From: Mycolicibacterium helvum
GTDB taxonomy: Bacteria > Actinomycetota > Actinomycetes > Mycobacteriales > Mycobacteriaceae
Direction: 5' to 3'
DNA: 64,000 nucleotides
Assembly (NCBI RefSeq): GCF_010731895.1
Contig: NZ_AP022596.1
Coordinates: forward strand, 1,302,001-1,366,000
The number at the start of each line of letters is the position of its first letter. Within the stretch, counting starts at the first letter, position 1. The notes under the pieces are model-generated. The model saw only the letters and a program-made list of their open reading frames with translations, made no database searches and was not told the DNA's origin. Both the position numbers and the translations under genes were made by a program. This document shows positions 10,385 to 25,617 of the stretch, piece by piece.

Positions 10385-11088
10385 AGGGTGCAACGTAACA
10401 GAGCACACTAGCCACCCCATTCCTATTCGGTCGGCCCATAGGAGTGCCGTTGTTGTGCTACTTCGAGTGCTGTGTTCCCGGTGAATGAGGCCATCCAGTT
10501 TCGAGTCCTGCGACCCAATGTCGTAGTTGGAAGTGGCATTCCGCCGAGGACGTCGTGCTCAGGCTGCGCCGTGCCGTGAGTTGGCCAGCGATGGCGCGCA
10601 TGGCTCTCAGCCCTTCCGTTTTCGGGCGAAGGTCGGTTCCGCCGCCGCCGCGGTACCGCGACACCTAAACGTCGCGCCTCTGTCAGCGTGTTTCGGCGGG
10701 ATTGCACGAGGCTCCTCGGCATCGGGATCGGAGTGCGCTTCCAGGCCCCTACGGGCCAACGCGACGTGTCTGACCAGCCAGCGCACGGCGGATGCTGTCA
10801 GCCAGGTGGGCGCTCAGTAGGACAGAACCGCGACAGCACAGAACGCATCAGGTCATCCGCAAGCGATAGCGAACGCGAACGCGTTGGCCAATGCGATCTT
10901 CGAACAACTGAGAATCTCCATAACCGTCAACACCGACCTCCCTCCCATGGCATGCGCACTCCGATACAGTTCGACCTGCTACACCAATCGACCCAACCTG
11001 CGGGCCTGAAAAGAAAGCTGGCGACGCCGCCGAACCGGGGCTCATCAGACTCGCCAGGGCAGATTCAGTGAGTAAGAATTGAGCGATC
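10385..11088. other. Intergenic region upstream of wecB fusion
   Basis: 704 bp between divergent genes. Short open frames occur on both strands but none shows a family motif, a good ribosome site or a codon pattern like the neighbours. It should contain the promoters for the CgeB-like gene and the epimerase fusion. It may be degraded coding sequence. Confidence 0.4.
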
Positions 11089-13065
11089 GTGACACCCACA
11101 GTGTTCGTCATTGGCACCAGACCGGAAGCCATTAAGGTCATCCCCGTCTATCTCGCCTTTCAGCGGGCGGGTATTCCCAGCCTCATCTGCTCCACTGGAC
11201 AGCATAATGACCTCGTCGATGACATCTATTCCCTCTTCGATGTCGCCCCTGATATCAGGCTTTCCATCATGAAGCCGGGCCAAAGCCTCTCATACATCAC
11301 TGAATCGGTTCTGCAGGAGACGCAGAAGTACTTTCAACAGATAAAGCCTTCAATGGTCATCGTCCAAGGTGATACCGCCTCGGCGATGTCGGCCGCACTC
11401 TCGGCCTTTTATTGCAAAATTCCCGTAGGACACATCGAAGCCGGACTTCGTACTCACGACATCTATGCTCCATTCCCAGAAGAGGCCAATCGGCAGATCA
11501 TCTCGCGAATCGCAGAATTCCATTTCGCCCCCACCGATACGTCCGCGGCCAACCTCAGAGCGGAAGGTATCCCCGCCGACAGGATCTTTGTCACAGGAAA
11601 TACCATTGTCGACGCGCTCTACACCATTGTCGATAGACTTAACCAGGGAGCGGTGACCCCTTCGGATAAGGTCCGTCAGACGATGGATAGGCTCAAGCAG
11701 GAAGGGAAATTCACTTTCCTCCTCACCGCACATCGCCGGGAGTCCTTCGATGGCGGACTACACACCATCCTCAAGACGATCAAGGATTACCTTGACGCCC
11801 ATCCGGACGTCGTAGTGCTCTTTCCCGTACACCCAAATCCGGTAATCTCCGCCACCATCCACGATGTCTTCGGAGATCACCCGGGCCGGCTCATGCTCTT
11901 CCCTCCCGTGCCGTATCACGATTTGGTGTACCTCCTCTCGCACGTCGATGGCGTCCTGACCGACTCTGGCGGTATCCAAGAAGAGGCTGTGAGCTTGCAT
12001 CGCCCGACCCTCGTACTGCGTAATGAAACTGATCGGCCCGAAGCCATAGAAAAGCGCCTTGCAGTTCTTGTAGGTACCGATCCCGCTAAAATCATCCGGG
12101 GACTGGATGAGATCCTTGCGCAGCCCTCCCCACCAGATAACTCCGCGAAACAATCCGTCTACGGCGATGGCCGTGCGTCTGAGCGGATCGCCGCCATCAT
12201 CCAAGGCAGCACGCGAGGACGTAGAAAGCGTATTCTGGTGGGTTCGCCTATCCGGCAAACGCCCGACATCTTGATTGAATTCCTTCGCTCCCTTGAGGAA
12301 GTAGACAAGATTTCCTTTGACTTCGACTATCATTTTGTCGACGACAACACTGACTTGAATTCCAGCAAAATTCTGAGCAATTTTGAGGACGTTCATGACG
12401 GGCACTGCTACATCGCAAGGCCGGAAGAAACGCAGGAATCTGCATACGATTCCACTAACGAGGTAACCCATAATTGGTCCGATGATGCGATCTGGAAAGT
12501 AGCAAGATTTAAAGACGGCATGATCGAACATGCCATTAATCAAGGGTACGATTACCTCTTCCTGATCGATTCCGACCTCGTGTTGCAACCCGGCACTCTC
12601 GAGCAATTGATCGCCGATAAAAAAGGAATCGTCTTCAACGTCTACTGGACCTCTTGGCAACCCAACACAGTCGAAATGCCTCAGGTGTGGGTGCAAGACG
12701 AGTACAACTTCTTCGATAGAAGCACAAAGCACAGCCCTTCCGCTGAAGAGCAATCGGCCGCCTATGCTAATTTTGCGACGACCCTGAGAACCCCCGGCGT
12801 TTATGAGGTGGGGGGCGGTGGCGCCTGCACGCTGATCGACCGCGAGACCCTAGTCAAGGGGGTCTCGTTCAAGCGGATACCAAACATCTCGTTCTGGGGT
12901 GAGGATCGCCATTTCTGCGTCCGCGCTGTCGCTTTGGGAGTACCCCTCTACGTCGATACCCACTATCCGGCTTATCACATCTATCGCTCCACCGACCTCG
13001 AAGGCATCGCGGCCTTCAAGCGAAACAGCGTGGAGCCTCAAGCCTCGAAGCCCCTACCGCCTTGA
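11089..13065 (+). CDS. wecB: WecB-type UDP-GlcNAc 2-epimerase fused to a glycosyltransferase-like domain
   Basis: 658 residues in two parts. Residues 1-365 are a complete non-hydrolysing UDP-N-acetylglucosamine 2-epimerase: VFVIGTRPEAIKVIPV at the start, STGQHNDL, VQGDTASAMSAALSAF, VGHIEAGLRT, PFPEEANRQIISRIAEFHFAPT and LTDSGGIQEEAVSLHRPTLVLRNETDRPEA with the substrate-binding loop. The enzyme makes UDP-ManNAc. Residues about 382-650 are a separate domain that opens KRILVGSPIRQTP and contains FLIDSDLVLQPGTLEQL, the DxD-containing strand of GT-A glycosyltransferases, followed by GGGGACTLIDRETL. WecB enzymes are normally about 370 residues, so the fusion is unusual. The local sequence is clearly less GC-rich than the flanking core genes, suggesting acquisition. 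Confidence 0.85.
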   Translation: MTPTVFVIGTRPEAIKVIPVYLAFQRAGIPSLICSTGQHNDLVDDIYSLFDVAPDIRLSIMKPGQSLSYITESVLQETQKYFQQIKPSMVIVQGDTASAMSAALSAFYCKIPVGHIEAGLRTHDIYAPFPEEANRQIISRIAEFHFAPTDTSAANLRAEGIPADRIFVTGNTIVDALYTIVDRLNQGAVTPSDKVRQTMDRLKQEGKFTFLLTAHRRESFDGGLHTILKTIKDYLDAHPDVVVLFPVHPNPVISATIHDVFGDHPGRLMLFPPVPYHDLVYLLSHVDGVLTDSGGIQEEAVSLHRPTLVLRNETDRPEAIEKRLAVLVGTDPAKIIRGLDEILAQPSPPDNSAKQSVYGDGRASERIAAIIQGSTRGRRKRILVGSPIRQTPDILIEFLRSLEEVDKISFDFDYHFVDDNTDLNSSKILSNFEDVHDGHCYIARPEETQESAYDSTNEVTHNWSDDAIWKVARFKDGMIEHAINQGYDYLFLIDSDLVLQPGTLEQLIADKKGIVFNVYWTSWQPNTVEMPQVWVQDEYNFFDRSTKHSPSAEEQSAAYANFATTLRTPGVYEVGGGGACTLIDRETLVKGVSFKRIPNISFWGEDRHFCVRAVALGVPLYVDTHYPAYHIYRSTDLEGIAAFKRNSVEPQASKPLPP

Positions 13066-13095
13066 AGAGTCAACGAGACGAAAGATCGGGGACAA

Positions 13096-13701
13096 GTGAA
13101 ACTCGGCGATAAAGAATTCAACGTGCGCAAATTCTCGTTTTTCTCGAACGAAGATCCCTACGACATGAGATTTGGACACTTGATCTGCTGGTCGCGGATC
13201 TATGAGTATCCGTTTGTGCTTTCCGAAATGCGCAGTCTTGGCGGGAGCGATCTTGTAGTCCACAACTGCTGCTGGGGCTTCACCGATATCCACCTTGTTT
13301 TCAAGACATGGCTCGACATCGAATATCCGGGCACCATCCATTCCGACATCCGCCCCTCAACGCTTTGGAACACCGCGGTCTGGAATGTCGCAAACGAGCC
13401 CACCGAAGCCTACGTCGGCCGGTTCGACGTCGTCATCAACATCTCGACGCTCGAGGAAGTAAATGCCGACCATATCGAGGTCATGAAAAATCACCTCGCC
13501 CAGCTACGCAAGGGCGGCAGATTTATCTGCACATTCGATTTCCCCGGCCTTCAGCTCGACCGCATCGAGGCTTTCCTCGGGGCAAAGATCACTGAGGTGC
13601 CGTCGCGCGTCAGCCCATTGAATTCGCGGCTTCCCAACACGTCGCTCGGCCTGCCCGACGGATTCACCTGCGGCTACCTCGTGATCGAGCGGACCGCTTG
13701 A
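13096..13701 (+). CDS. Methyltransferase-like protein of unknown target
   Basis: 201 residues starting at a GTG preceded by GGGGAC, 30 nt after the epimerase fusion and probably co-transcribed. The fold pattern resembles a small class I SAM methyltransferase: DLVVHNCCWGFTDIHLVFK at the usual motif I position, DIRPSTLWNTAVWNV, then GRFDVVINISTLEEVNADH (motif IV-like), HLAQLRKGGRFICTFDFPG (post-motif) and a final GYLVIER strand. The normal glycine-rich SAM loop (GxGxG) is replaced by a Cys-Cys-Trp-Gly sequence, so SAM binding is uncertain. Similar proteins occur in polysaccharide and glycosylation clusters. Function is inferred from context only. Confidence 0.6.
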   Translation: MKLGDKEFNVRKFSFFSNEDPYDMRFGHLICWSRIYEYPFVLSEMRSLGGSDLVVHNCCWGFTDIHLVFKTWLDIEYPGTIHSDIRPSTLWNTAVWNVANEPTEAYVGRFDVVINISTLEEVNADHIEVMKNHLAQLRKGGRFICTFDFPGLQLDRIEAFLGAKITEVPSRVSPLNSRLPNTSLGLPDGFTCGYLVIERTA

Positions 13702-13757
13702 CGTGGTCGGCGACAGCTGGGAAGCCCGCCGGTGACCTGAGTCAGAATCATCCGCAG

Positions 13758-14849
13758 TTATTCAGTCTCCAACTTCTCGACCGCAAGCCTCAAATTGTCG
13801 GCGAGCCGCTGATCGTCGGGCTCAATCTCAAGTGCTGTCGCGGCATAGTCGCGGGACCGCTCGTAGAGCCCCAACCAATAGCAGGCAATGGCACCCAGAT
13901 CATGTGGACTGGCGCCCCAACACACCTCGTCCCTTAGGTACCCGCTCACATCGTCAGTTATTGCCAGCGTCTTCTCTACCATTGACATAACCAGTGACCA
14001 GTCTTTCCTGAGATAGGCAAGGATGGCCATCGCATAAAACGGCTCTCGAGACTGTGGGCATTCGGCAACGGCCCGATAGAGCCAGACTTCTGCCTGCATC
14101 CCTTCACCCTTGGCTTGGTAGCTTCTGGAGATGAAACGCATTGCTGCACAACGTTCCACATCCCACGTCGCCGCCGGCAGCCTTAGATAATCGTTGAGCG
14201 TTGATATGCACTCATCGTTCATGCCGTAGTACATATATTCACGCCCGAGCCAGAATATTGTCCTGCCGTCCTCGGGGTTTTCCTCCGCGGAAAGTTCCAA
14301 GAGCGGTAGGTACTGGCTCCGCGCCTTTGTTGCGTCCGGATAGTGATGGAGCACCATTCCGTCAACCCACGGGACAGAATGGGGATCGGGACCGTCGTAT
14401 TGCAGGATTTCGTGCACCGGATGCACCCAACGAAAATGTTTGCGCCGGTGTATCTTCTCCATCGGGAATTGTTGCTCGGCAGATCCATCGGCACGATGGT
14501 TCCACACAAAGAGATACCGGGCGTAAGTGGTTTCTGGTTCCCAGGCCGCTTCCAGAGCTTTGCGCCACCCAGGCTCGAAAACCTCATCCAAATCATTGGA
14601 CACGCAGATGTCGACATCCTCTGGAATATGACTCATAGCAATGTTACGGGCGGTATCAAATCGCCAAGGCGTTACGATTTCCTGGTAAACCCTCGCACCA
14701 CGGCTACGAAGTTTCTCGACCGTCGAATCAGTAGAACCAGTGTCTAGGACTACGACGATGTCGGCTTCGTCGACGGCGTCCATCCAGCGGTCGACAAATT
14801 TCTCTTCATTCTTGCAAATTGCATAGACGCAAACCTTGTAACGGCTCAA
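13758..14849 (-). CDS. GT2 family glycosyltransferase with TPR-like C-terminal domain
   Basis: 363 residues. The N-terminal GT-A domain (about 1-190) has the start KVCVYAICKNEEKFVDRWM, DTGSTDSTVEKL, the acidic metal motif in CVSNDLDEVFEPGW, and HPVHEIL. The C-terminal half (about 195-360) is helical with TPR-like pairs, for example TIFWLGREYMYYGMNDECISTLNDYL and LGAIACYWLGLYERSRDYAATALEIEP. This architecture, GT-A plus TPR, is found in protein glycosyltransferases and in surface polysaccharide enzymes, where the helical part binds the acceptor. Convergent with the methyltransferase-like gene. Donor and acceptor unknown. Confidence 0.8.
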   Translation of the reverse strand: MSRYKVCVYAICKNEEKFVDRWMDAVDEADIVVVLDTGSTDSTVEKLRSRGARVYQEIVTPWRFDTARNIAMSHIPEDVDICVSNDLDEVFEPGWRKALEAAWEPETTYARYLFVWNHRADGSAEQQFPMEKIHRRKHFRWVHPVHEILQYDGPDPHSVPWVDGMVLHHYPDATKARSQYLPLLELSAEENPEDGRTIFWLGREYMYYGMNDECISTLNDYLRLPAATWDVERCAAMRFISRSYQAKGEGMQAEVWLYRAVAECPQSREPFYAMAILAYLRKDWSLVMSMVEKTLAITDDVSGYLRDEVCWGASPHDLGAIACYWLGLYERSRDYAATALEIEPDDQRLADNLRLAVEKLETE

Positions 14850-14925
14850 GCGCGGATCCTTTGCACTCTCTCAGTCAAGCCCGGTTTGTATGGAACGGCT
14901 GCGCCCCGAGGATCTCCGAGAAGGC

Positions 14926-16614
14926 TCAGGGATCCTGCTTGACGGCGATAATTTCAGCGAGGGTGGCCGTGGTGCGGTTGTAGTCGTTGATCCGCTTCAT
15001 GTCATACATCGCGGGGCCGGTGGCGGGGGTGGTTGTGAGGGTGTAACGACCGGTGTCTGGGTAGCTGCGGACAATGCTCTGGAGTGCAGATTGGTTATCG
15101 AGTTTGGTGGCGTCGTCCAGGTTGAGGCCGACCTGGTACAGGGCGGGTTCGGTATCGAGGATGGCGGTCAGTCGGCCGACGAGAGGTTCGGGGGCGAAGA
15201 ACTGCCAGCCTTGATCAAGGTGCAGCCAGAATCGGCCTTCAATGGCGTTGTGGATTTGTGTGGGTTCGATGCTGCGGTCTGGGCTGATTTCCAGGAACGG
15301 ATAGTGCTCGGCGAGCCACCTGCGGTCGGCCGTGTCGAGGCCGGTGTCGATTAGCAGGAAGCGGCCGATCCGGTCGATGTCGCTGCAGCAGTTGAGGAAT
15401 GAGTTGAGGGTGAGTTCAACTTGGGAGCGATCGCGACCGGCGATGAAGGTCACTGTGACCTCAGAGTCGGGGGACCCTTGGGTCAGGCTGTGCGCCAAAG
15501 TCTTTGGGTAAGTCCTGCTGATTTCGAGCATTGTGGGCACGGCGAAGTTACGGTTGAGGACGACTCGGCTCCTGGTGACGTCGTTGAGGTCGTCGCTGGC
15601 CAGCAACCGTTGGCAAGCCCTGAATGACTCCTCATGCTTACCCAGCCAAGATGCGCAGATTGCGAGCTCATCGATGGCCGTGACGGAATAGACGCGGCCG
15701 CGAACGAACAGGATGTCGGTAGGCAGCGGGATCTGAGCGGCCTCTTTGGCGAAGAAATAGCCCAACTGCCATTCCCGGTTGGAGCGGTAGTGAGTGGCGA
15801 TAGCGCACAGCGGTTCGGCGCGGACGGGCCGGTAAGCCCATGCTTTGAGGTACGCGTCTTGGACGAGAGGCCAGGGTTCACCGAGTGCGGCCGTGCATTC
15901 GGCGACACGGAGGAGGGAGCAAAAGACTTCTTCGGGCCAGCCGCCCATCTCGGCTCGCCGCGCATACCATTGGCGGGCTGAACGGAGATCGCCGTAGTCA
16001 CGGTAGCTTTGGGCTAGATAGAACACCGACCGATCGTCGTCGGGATTGCGGTGCACCTCGGCCAGCAGTAATTCGGCGTCCCTCAGGTATTTATCGGGGT
16101 CCTGGCTGCGCGCACCGACCGTGCGTGCTTGGATCCAGAAGTCCCCTGGCAGTAGCTCCTCGGTGCAGGGCGTGTCGCACGTGACGTATTCGTGTACCAC
16201 CCCCACCCAGCGCCACGGTAGCCCGTCGCGGAATAGGTGTCTCCGCTGATAGACCAGGTCGCCGTACTTGATGGGGACCTTATAGCTGTCGGCCGTCATG
16301 TTGCTCAGGTCTGGCGTGCCAAAGAGAACGTCGTCGGCATCCATGGTCAATATGTAGTCGGCGTGGCCTTGGGCGAGTTGAACTGCTTCAGTACGGTTGG
16401 CGCCGAAGTTGCGCCACGGCCGCTCGTGTAGGAGCCCAGGGATACCTCGATCGGCAAAGTATTCGCGGATGAGGTCCTGGGTACCGTCATCGGACCCGGT
16501 ATCGACAATCACCCAGGTCGTGATGAATGGCGCGATCGAATCGAACAATTCACGGATGACATGTGATTCGTTACGCACGATCATGTTCAAACAGATCGTC
16601 GGAGTCTTAGTCAT
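14926..16614 (-). CDS. GT2 family glycosyltransferase with TPR-like region and extra C-terminal domain
   Basis: 562 residues. The ATG at 16614 is preferred over the start at 16659 because it has a GGGG ribosome site and gives the same N terminus as the paralogue at 25618-26793. The GT-A domain (1-190) carries ICLNMIVRNESHVIRELFDS, VIVDTGSDDGTQD, NRTEAVQLAQGHADYIL, the metal motif MDADD and GVVHEYVTCD. TPR-like helices follow (about 195-375) with VFYLAQSYRDYGDLRSARQWYARRAEM. Residues about 385-560 form an added domain starting VTVTFIAGRDRSQVELTLNSFL, which looks like a second, degenerate GT-A-type domain; it has no DxD that I can see. 76 nt separate its stop from the gene at 13758-14849. Confidence 0.82.
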   Translation of the reverse strand: MTKTPTICLNMIVRNESHVIRELFDSIAPFITTWVIVDTGSDDGTQDLIREYFADRGIPGLLHERPWRNFGANRTEAVQLAQGHADYILTMDADDVLFGTPDLSNMTADSYKVPIKYGDLVYQRRHLFRDGLPWRWVGVVHEYVTCDTPCTEELLPGDFWIQARTVGARSQDPDKYLRDAELLLAEVHRNPDDDRSVFYLAQSYRDYGDLRSARQWYARRAEMGGWPEEVFCSLLRVAECTAALGEPWPLVQDAYLKAWAYRPVRAEPLCAIATHYRSNREWQLGYFFAKEAAQIPLPTDILFVRGRVYSVTAIDELAICASWLGKHEESFRACQRLLASDDLNDVTRSRVVLNRNFAVPTMLEISRTYPKTLAHSLTQGSPDSEVTVTFIAGRDRSQVELTLNSFLNCCSDIDRIGRFLLIDTGLDTADRRWLAEHYPFLEISPDRSIEPTQIHNAIEGRFWLHLDQGWQFFAPEPLVGRLTAILDTEPALYQVGLNLDDATKLDNQSALQSIVRSYPDTGRYTLTTTPATGPAMYDMKRINDYNRTTATLAEIIAVKQDP

Positions 16615-17179
16615 CTTTCCCCGCCTAGGCAACCAGACCACACTCAATAGCAAACTCATGCTACAAGGCCATCAGATCCAAGACCCCCGTCATCCCACAA
16701 TTTCACTGCGCGACAGCAGATGTGGACCCACGGCATCGTCCCTCCCGATCGACTTAATGAGCATCTGTACAAATGCGAGTCGCGGTTGCGCGACCACGAT
16801 CGACACGGCCGGCTCAGTCTTATCTGAGGACAGCGCAGCGATGCGGCCATCAGCCGGAACTTTGCGATCGTTCAGAGTCGTTGGAGTGCAGGCTGGACGG
16901 ATACGAGATGAGATCTTGCCGCTGCATCAGGCTCCCCGAGCAGCGCGGCCAGGACAAGTACGCGTACGGGATGCTTGGGCATGTCGAAATGACGAGCCAT
17001 CAACGGACTGGCCCTGCTTTTTGCGGTTGAGTTCAACAACTTGCGGCCTTGCGGTACTGGAACCGCACGCGGGCCACGCCGCGTAGCCTATGCGGAAAGT
17101 GCAGTTGGACTTTGCAGGTAACTAGGCCACGAGTGGAGCAGAGATAACAACGGATAGCGATCTGGCTTCCAATGACGTC
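16615..17179. other. Intergenic region between divergent GT2 and secD-like genes
   Basis: 565 bp with no supportable gene. Short frames on both strands lack family features. It must hold the promoters of the divergent glycosyltransferase and SecD-like genes. Confidence 0.4.
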
Positions 17180-18664
17180 ATGGCGCCGGAACCGATATCG
17201 CTTCAGCCGCGTCACCTTCTGATGTTGTTTGTGATCGCGCTGGCCGGGCTCTACCTACTGGTATTCCTGACCGGCGACAGGCAGCCCACGCCCAAGCTTG
17301 GTATTGACCTCGTCGGCGGGACTCGAGTCACCCTGACGACGCGCACCCTCGATGGCAGTTCGCCCACCCATATTGCTCTCAGGCAGGCCCAGCAGATCAT
17401 CGGTTCACGTGTAAATGGCCTTGGCGTTGCGGGCTCAGAAGTGGTGATCGACGGTGACAACCTAGTGATCACGGTCCCAGGCGATGACGGCAGTGCGGTC
17501 CGGAACCTGGGCCAGACTGCCCGCCTTTACATTCGGCCGGTGATCGGGCAGCCCACCCCCGCAGAGATCGCGTCGAAGCCATCTCCCAGCAGTCTGCCGG
17601 CGGCAGCCTCCCAAAAAGACAACCTAACCGCACGAATCGAATTCGAGAAAGAACTGCGTCAGAGCACTGATCCGAACATTCAGCAGTCGGCGGTGCAGTA
17701 CATGGTCAGTCGATGCGGCCAAGAGGACGTGCTCGCGGGTCGTGACGATCCGAATTTGCCCCTGGTGGCATGTTCGGTCGACCACACAACGGTCTACGTT
17801 TTGGACAAGTCCATGATCAGTGGCGACCAGATCACCGATGCGAGTGCCTCACTCAACCAGGATATCTGGGCGTATGCCATCAATCTGGCATTCAACCCCG
17901 AGGCGACTGATACGTGGGCCACCTTCACCACAAACAACGTGGGCAAGTTGGCAGCGTTCACACTCGACTCGCAGGTTGTCAGCGCTCCACAGATCCGCGT
18001 GCCGATCACTAATGGTCGTACCCAGATCGATAGTGGCAAACCAGGTTTCACGGCCGACTCGGCCAAACAATTCGCCGACATCCTCAAGTACGGCTCGCTA
18101 CCACTGTCCTTTCAGACTTCAGAGGCTGAAACCGTTTCAGCCACATTGGGGTTGACTTCCCTGCGCGCCGGGTTGATCGCAGGCGCGATCGGGCTGGCGC
18201 TCGTGCTCGTTTACTCGCTCTTGTATTACCGGTGGCTCGGCTTACTGATGGTGTTGTCGCTCGTTGCCTCCGGCGCCATGGTGTTCGGAATCTTGGTGCT
18301 GTTGGGCAGATACATCAACTACAGCCTCGACTTGGCCGGTATCGCCGGTTTGATCATCGGTATCGGCACGACAGCCGATTCATTCGTGGTTCTCTTTGAA
18401 CGAATCAAAGACCAGACACGCAGGGGCGGCACCACTTTCTGGGAGGCCGTGCCGCGTGGCTGGATTCGAGCCCGCAAAACGATATTGTCAGGCAACGCGG
18501 TTACGTTCCTTGCCGCCGTGGTGCTCTACATCCTGGCGGTAGGTCAGGTGAAAGGCTTCGCTTTCACGCTCGGCCTGACAACGGTTCTTGACGTCGTCGT
18601 GGTGTCGATGGTTACGGCACCGCTGATGCTGATCGCTTCGAAGTCTGAACCGTTCCGGGTTTGA
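17180..18664 (+). CDS. secD: Orphan SecD-like protein-export membrane protein
   Basis: 494-residue SecD. One N-terminal membrane helix (about 11-31) is followed by motif D1 [13 protein letters not shown], the extracytoplasmic P1 base and head (about 60-320; [12 protein letters not shown] and [18 protein letters not shown]), and five C-terminal helices with [16 protein letters not shown] (D4), [26 protein letters not shown] (D5) and [14 protein letters not shown] (D6). SecD works with SecF and SecYEG, using proton motive force to pull exported proteins across the membrane. In mycobacteria secD normally sits in yajC-secD-secF. Here no yajC precedes it and no secF follows, and it is shorter than M. 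tuberculosis SecD as I recall it (about 570). It is therefore probably a paralogue. Its neighbours are glycosyltransferases and a secreted collagen-like protein. Confidence 0.9.
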   Translation: MAPEPISLQPRHLLMLFVIALAGLYLLVFLTGDRQPTPKLGIDLVGGTRVTLTTRTLDGSSPTHIALRQAQQIIGSRVNGLGVAGSEVVIDGDNLVITVPGDDGSAVRNLGQTARLYIRPVIGQPTPAEIASKPSPSSLPAAASQKDNLTARIEFEKELRQSTDPNIQQSAVQYMVSRCGQEDVLAGRDDPNLPLVACSVDHTTVYVLDKSMISGDQITDASASLNQDIWAYAINLAFNPEATDTWATFTTNNVGKLAAFTLDSQVVSAPQIRVPITNGRTQIDSGKPGFTADSAKQFADILKYGSLPLSFQTSEAETVSATLGLTSLRAGLIAGAIGLALVLVYSLLYYRWLGLLMVLSLVASGAMVFGILVLLGRYINYSLDLAGIAGLIIGIGTTADSFVVLFERIKDQTRRGGTTFWEAVPRGWIRARKTILSGNAVTFLAAVVLYILAVGQVKGFAFTLGLTTVLDVVVVSMVTAPLMLIASKSEPFRV

Positions 18665-24973
<6,309 letters not shown>

Positions 24974-25564
24974 GTGGCACGAGCTACGCGACATCAGATT
25001 TGGCGGACATTTTTCGCCGTGCTGGCGGTCGTGTCCGTCTTGGCCACGGTTACGCCTTACTTGCTTCGGCTGACATCGTCGCTAGAAATGCAGCGTAGAA
25101 GCGCCACCTCGGTCACTCCGACGACCACCACACCGGTGGTGACCATCAAACCGCTGTCAGTCCGTCCGGTGGTCAGAAGCTCCGCCACCACGCCGACAGA
25201 ATGCCCGGTGACCACCCAGACCCCATCAAATCAGCCGATACAGGCGTGCGACATCGCCAAGACAGCGGTTTACGAACTCGCACCCGAGGCGCTGAACGTA
25301 GATTTGACGAACGTAGGCTCTTTCCGTAATCCCGTCTCCGGTGTCGAGTTGGTGCAGATATCCCTGACTCCGGAATCGGCGAAGCGGTTTGGCCAATTCA
25401 CTGCAAGCCAAGTGGGCCAACAGGTTTCCTTCGTCCGCGGCGGAACAGTGGTATGGGCCGCCAAAATTTCCGCACCGCTAGAAGGTCAGGTGGTGCAACT
25501 GTTCGGCGGGCTGACACCCGAACAAGCCGAGCAAATGGCCCTCATGCTGCGCGACAGCAGCTGA
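24974..25564 (+). CDS. Membrane-anchored protein with a SecD P1-head-like domain
   Basis: 196 residues. One membrane helix (about 12-32) with a short basic cytoplasmic start is followed by a Thr/Pro/Val-rich linker (about 42-85) and a domain (about 88-196) resembling the SecDF P1 head: ACDIAKTAVYELAPEALN, VELVQISLTPESAKRFGQFTAS, VSFVRGGTVVWAAKISAPLEGQVVQLFGGLTPEQAEQMALML. In SecD this movable head binds emerging substrate. Here it is alone, with no transporter helices. The GTG start is 6 nt after TACCTT, a good -10 sequence, so the mRNA is probably leaderless. It lies between the PGRS region and a GT2 gene and may cooperate with the orphan SecD. The role is inferred. Confidence 0.72.
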   Translation: MARATRHQIWRTFFAVLAVVSVLATVTPYLLRLTSSLEMQRRSATSVTPTTTTPVVTIKPLSVRPVVRSSATTPTECPVTTQTPSNQPIQACDIAKTAVYELAPEALNVDLTNVGSFRNPVSGVELVQISLTPESAKRFGQFTASQVGQQVSFVRGGTVVWAAKISAPLEGQVVQLFGGLTPEQAEQMALMLRDSS

Positions 25565-25617
25565 ACCAGCAAGGGGCTACGCGGGACGCGGACGCGTCGA
25601 ACCAGACGGGCGGCGGA

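Noticed and set aside
10423..10722. Short reverse frames between the CgeB-like gene and wecB fusion
   Set aside because: Arg-rich, no motif and no ribosome site.
17180..18664. MmpL-type transporter
   Set aside because: The GIDLVGG motif and the order of membrane helices are those of SecD, not of MmpL.
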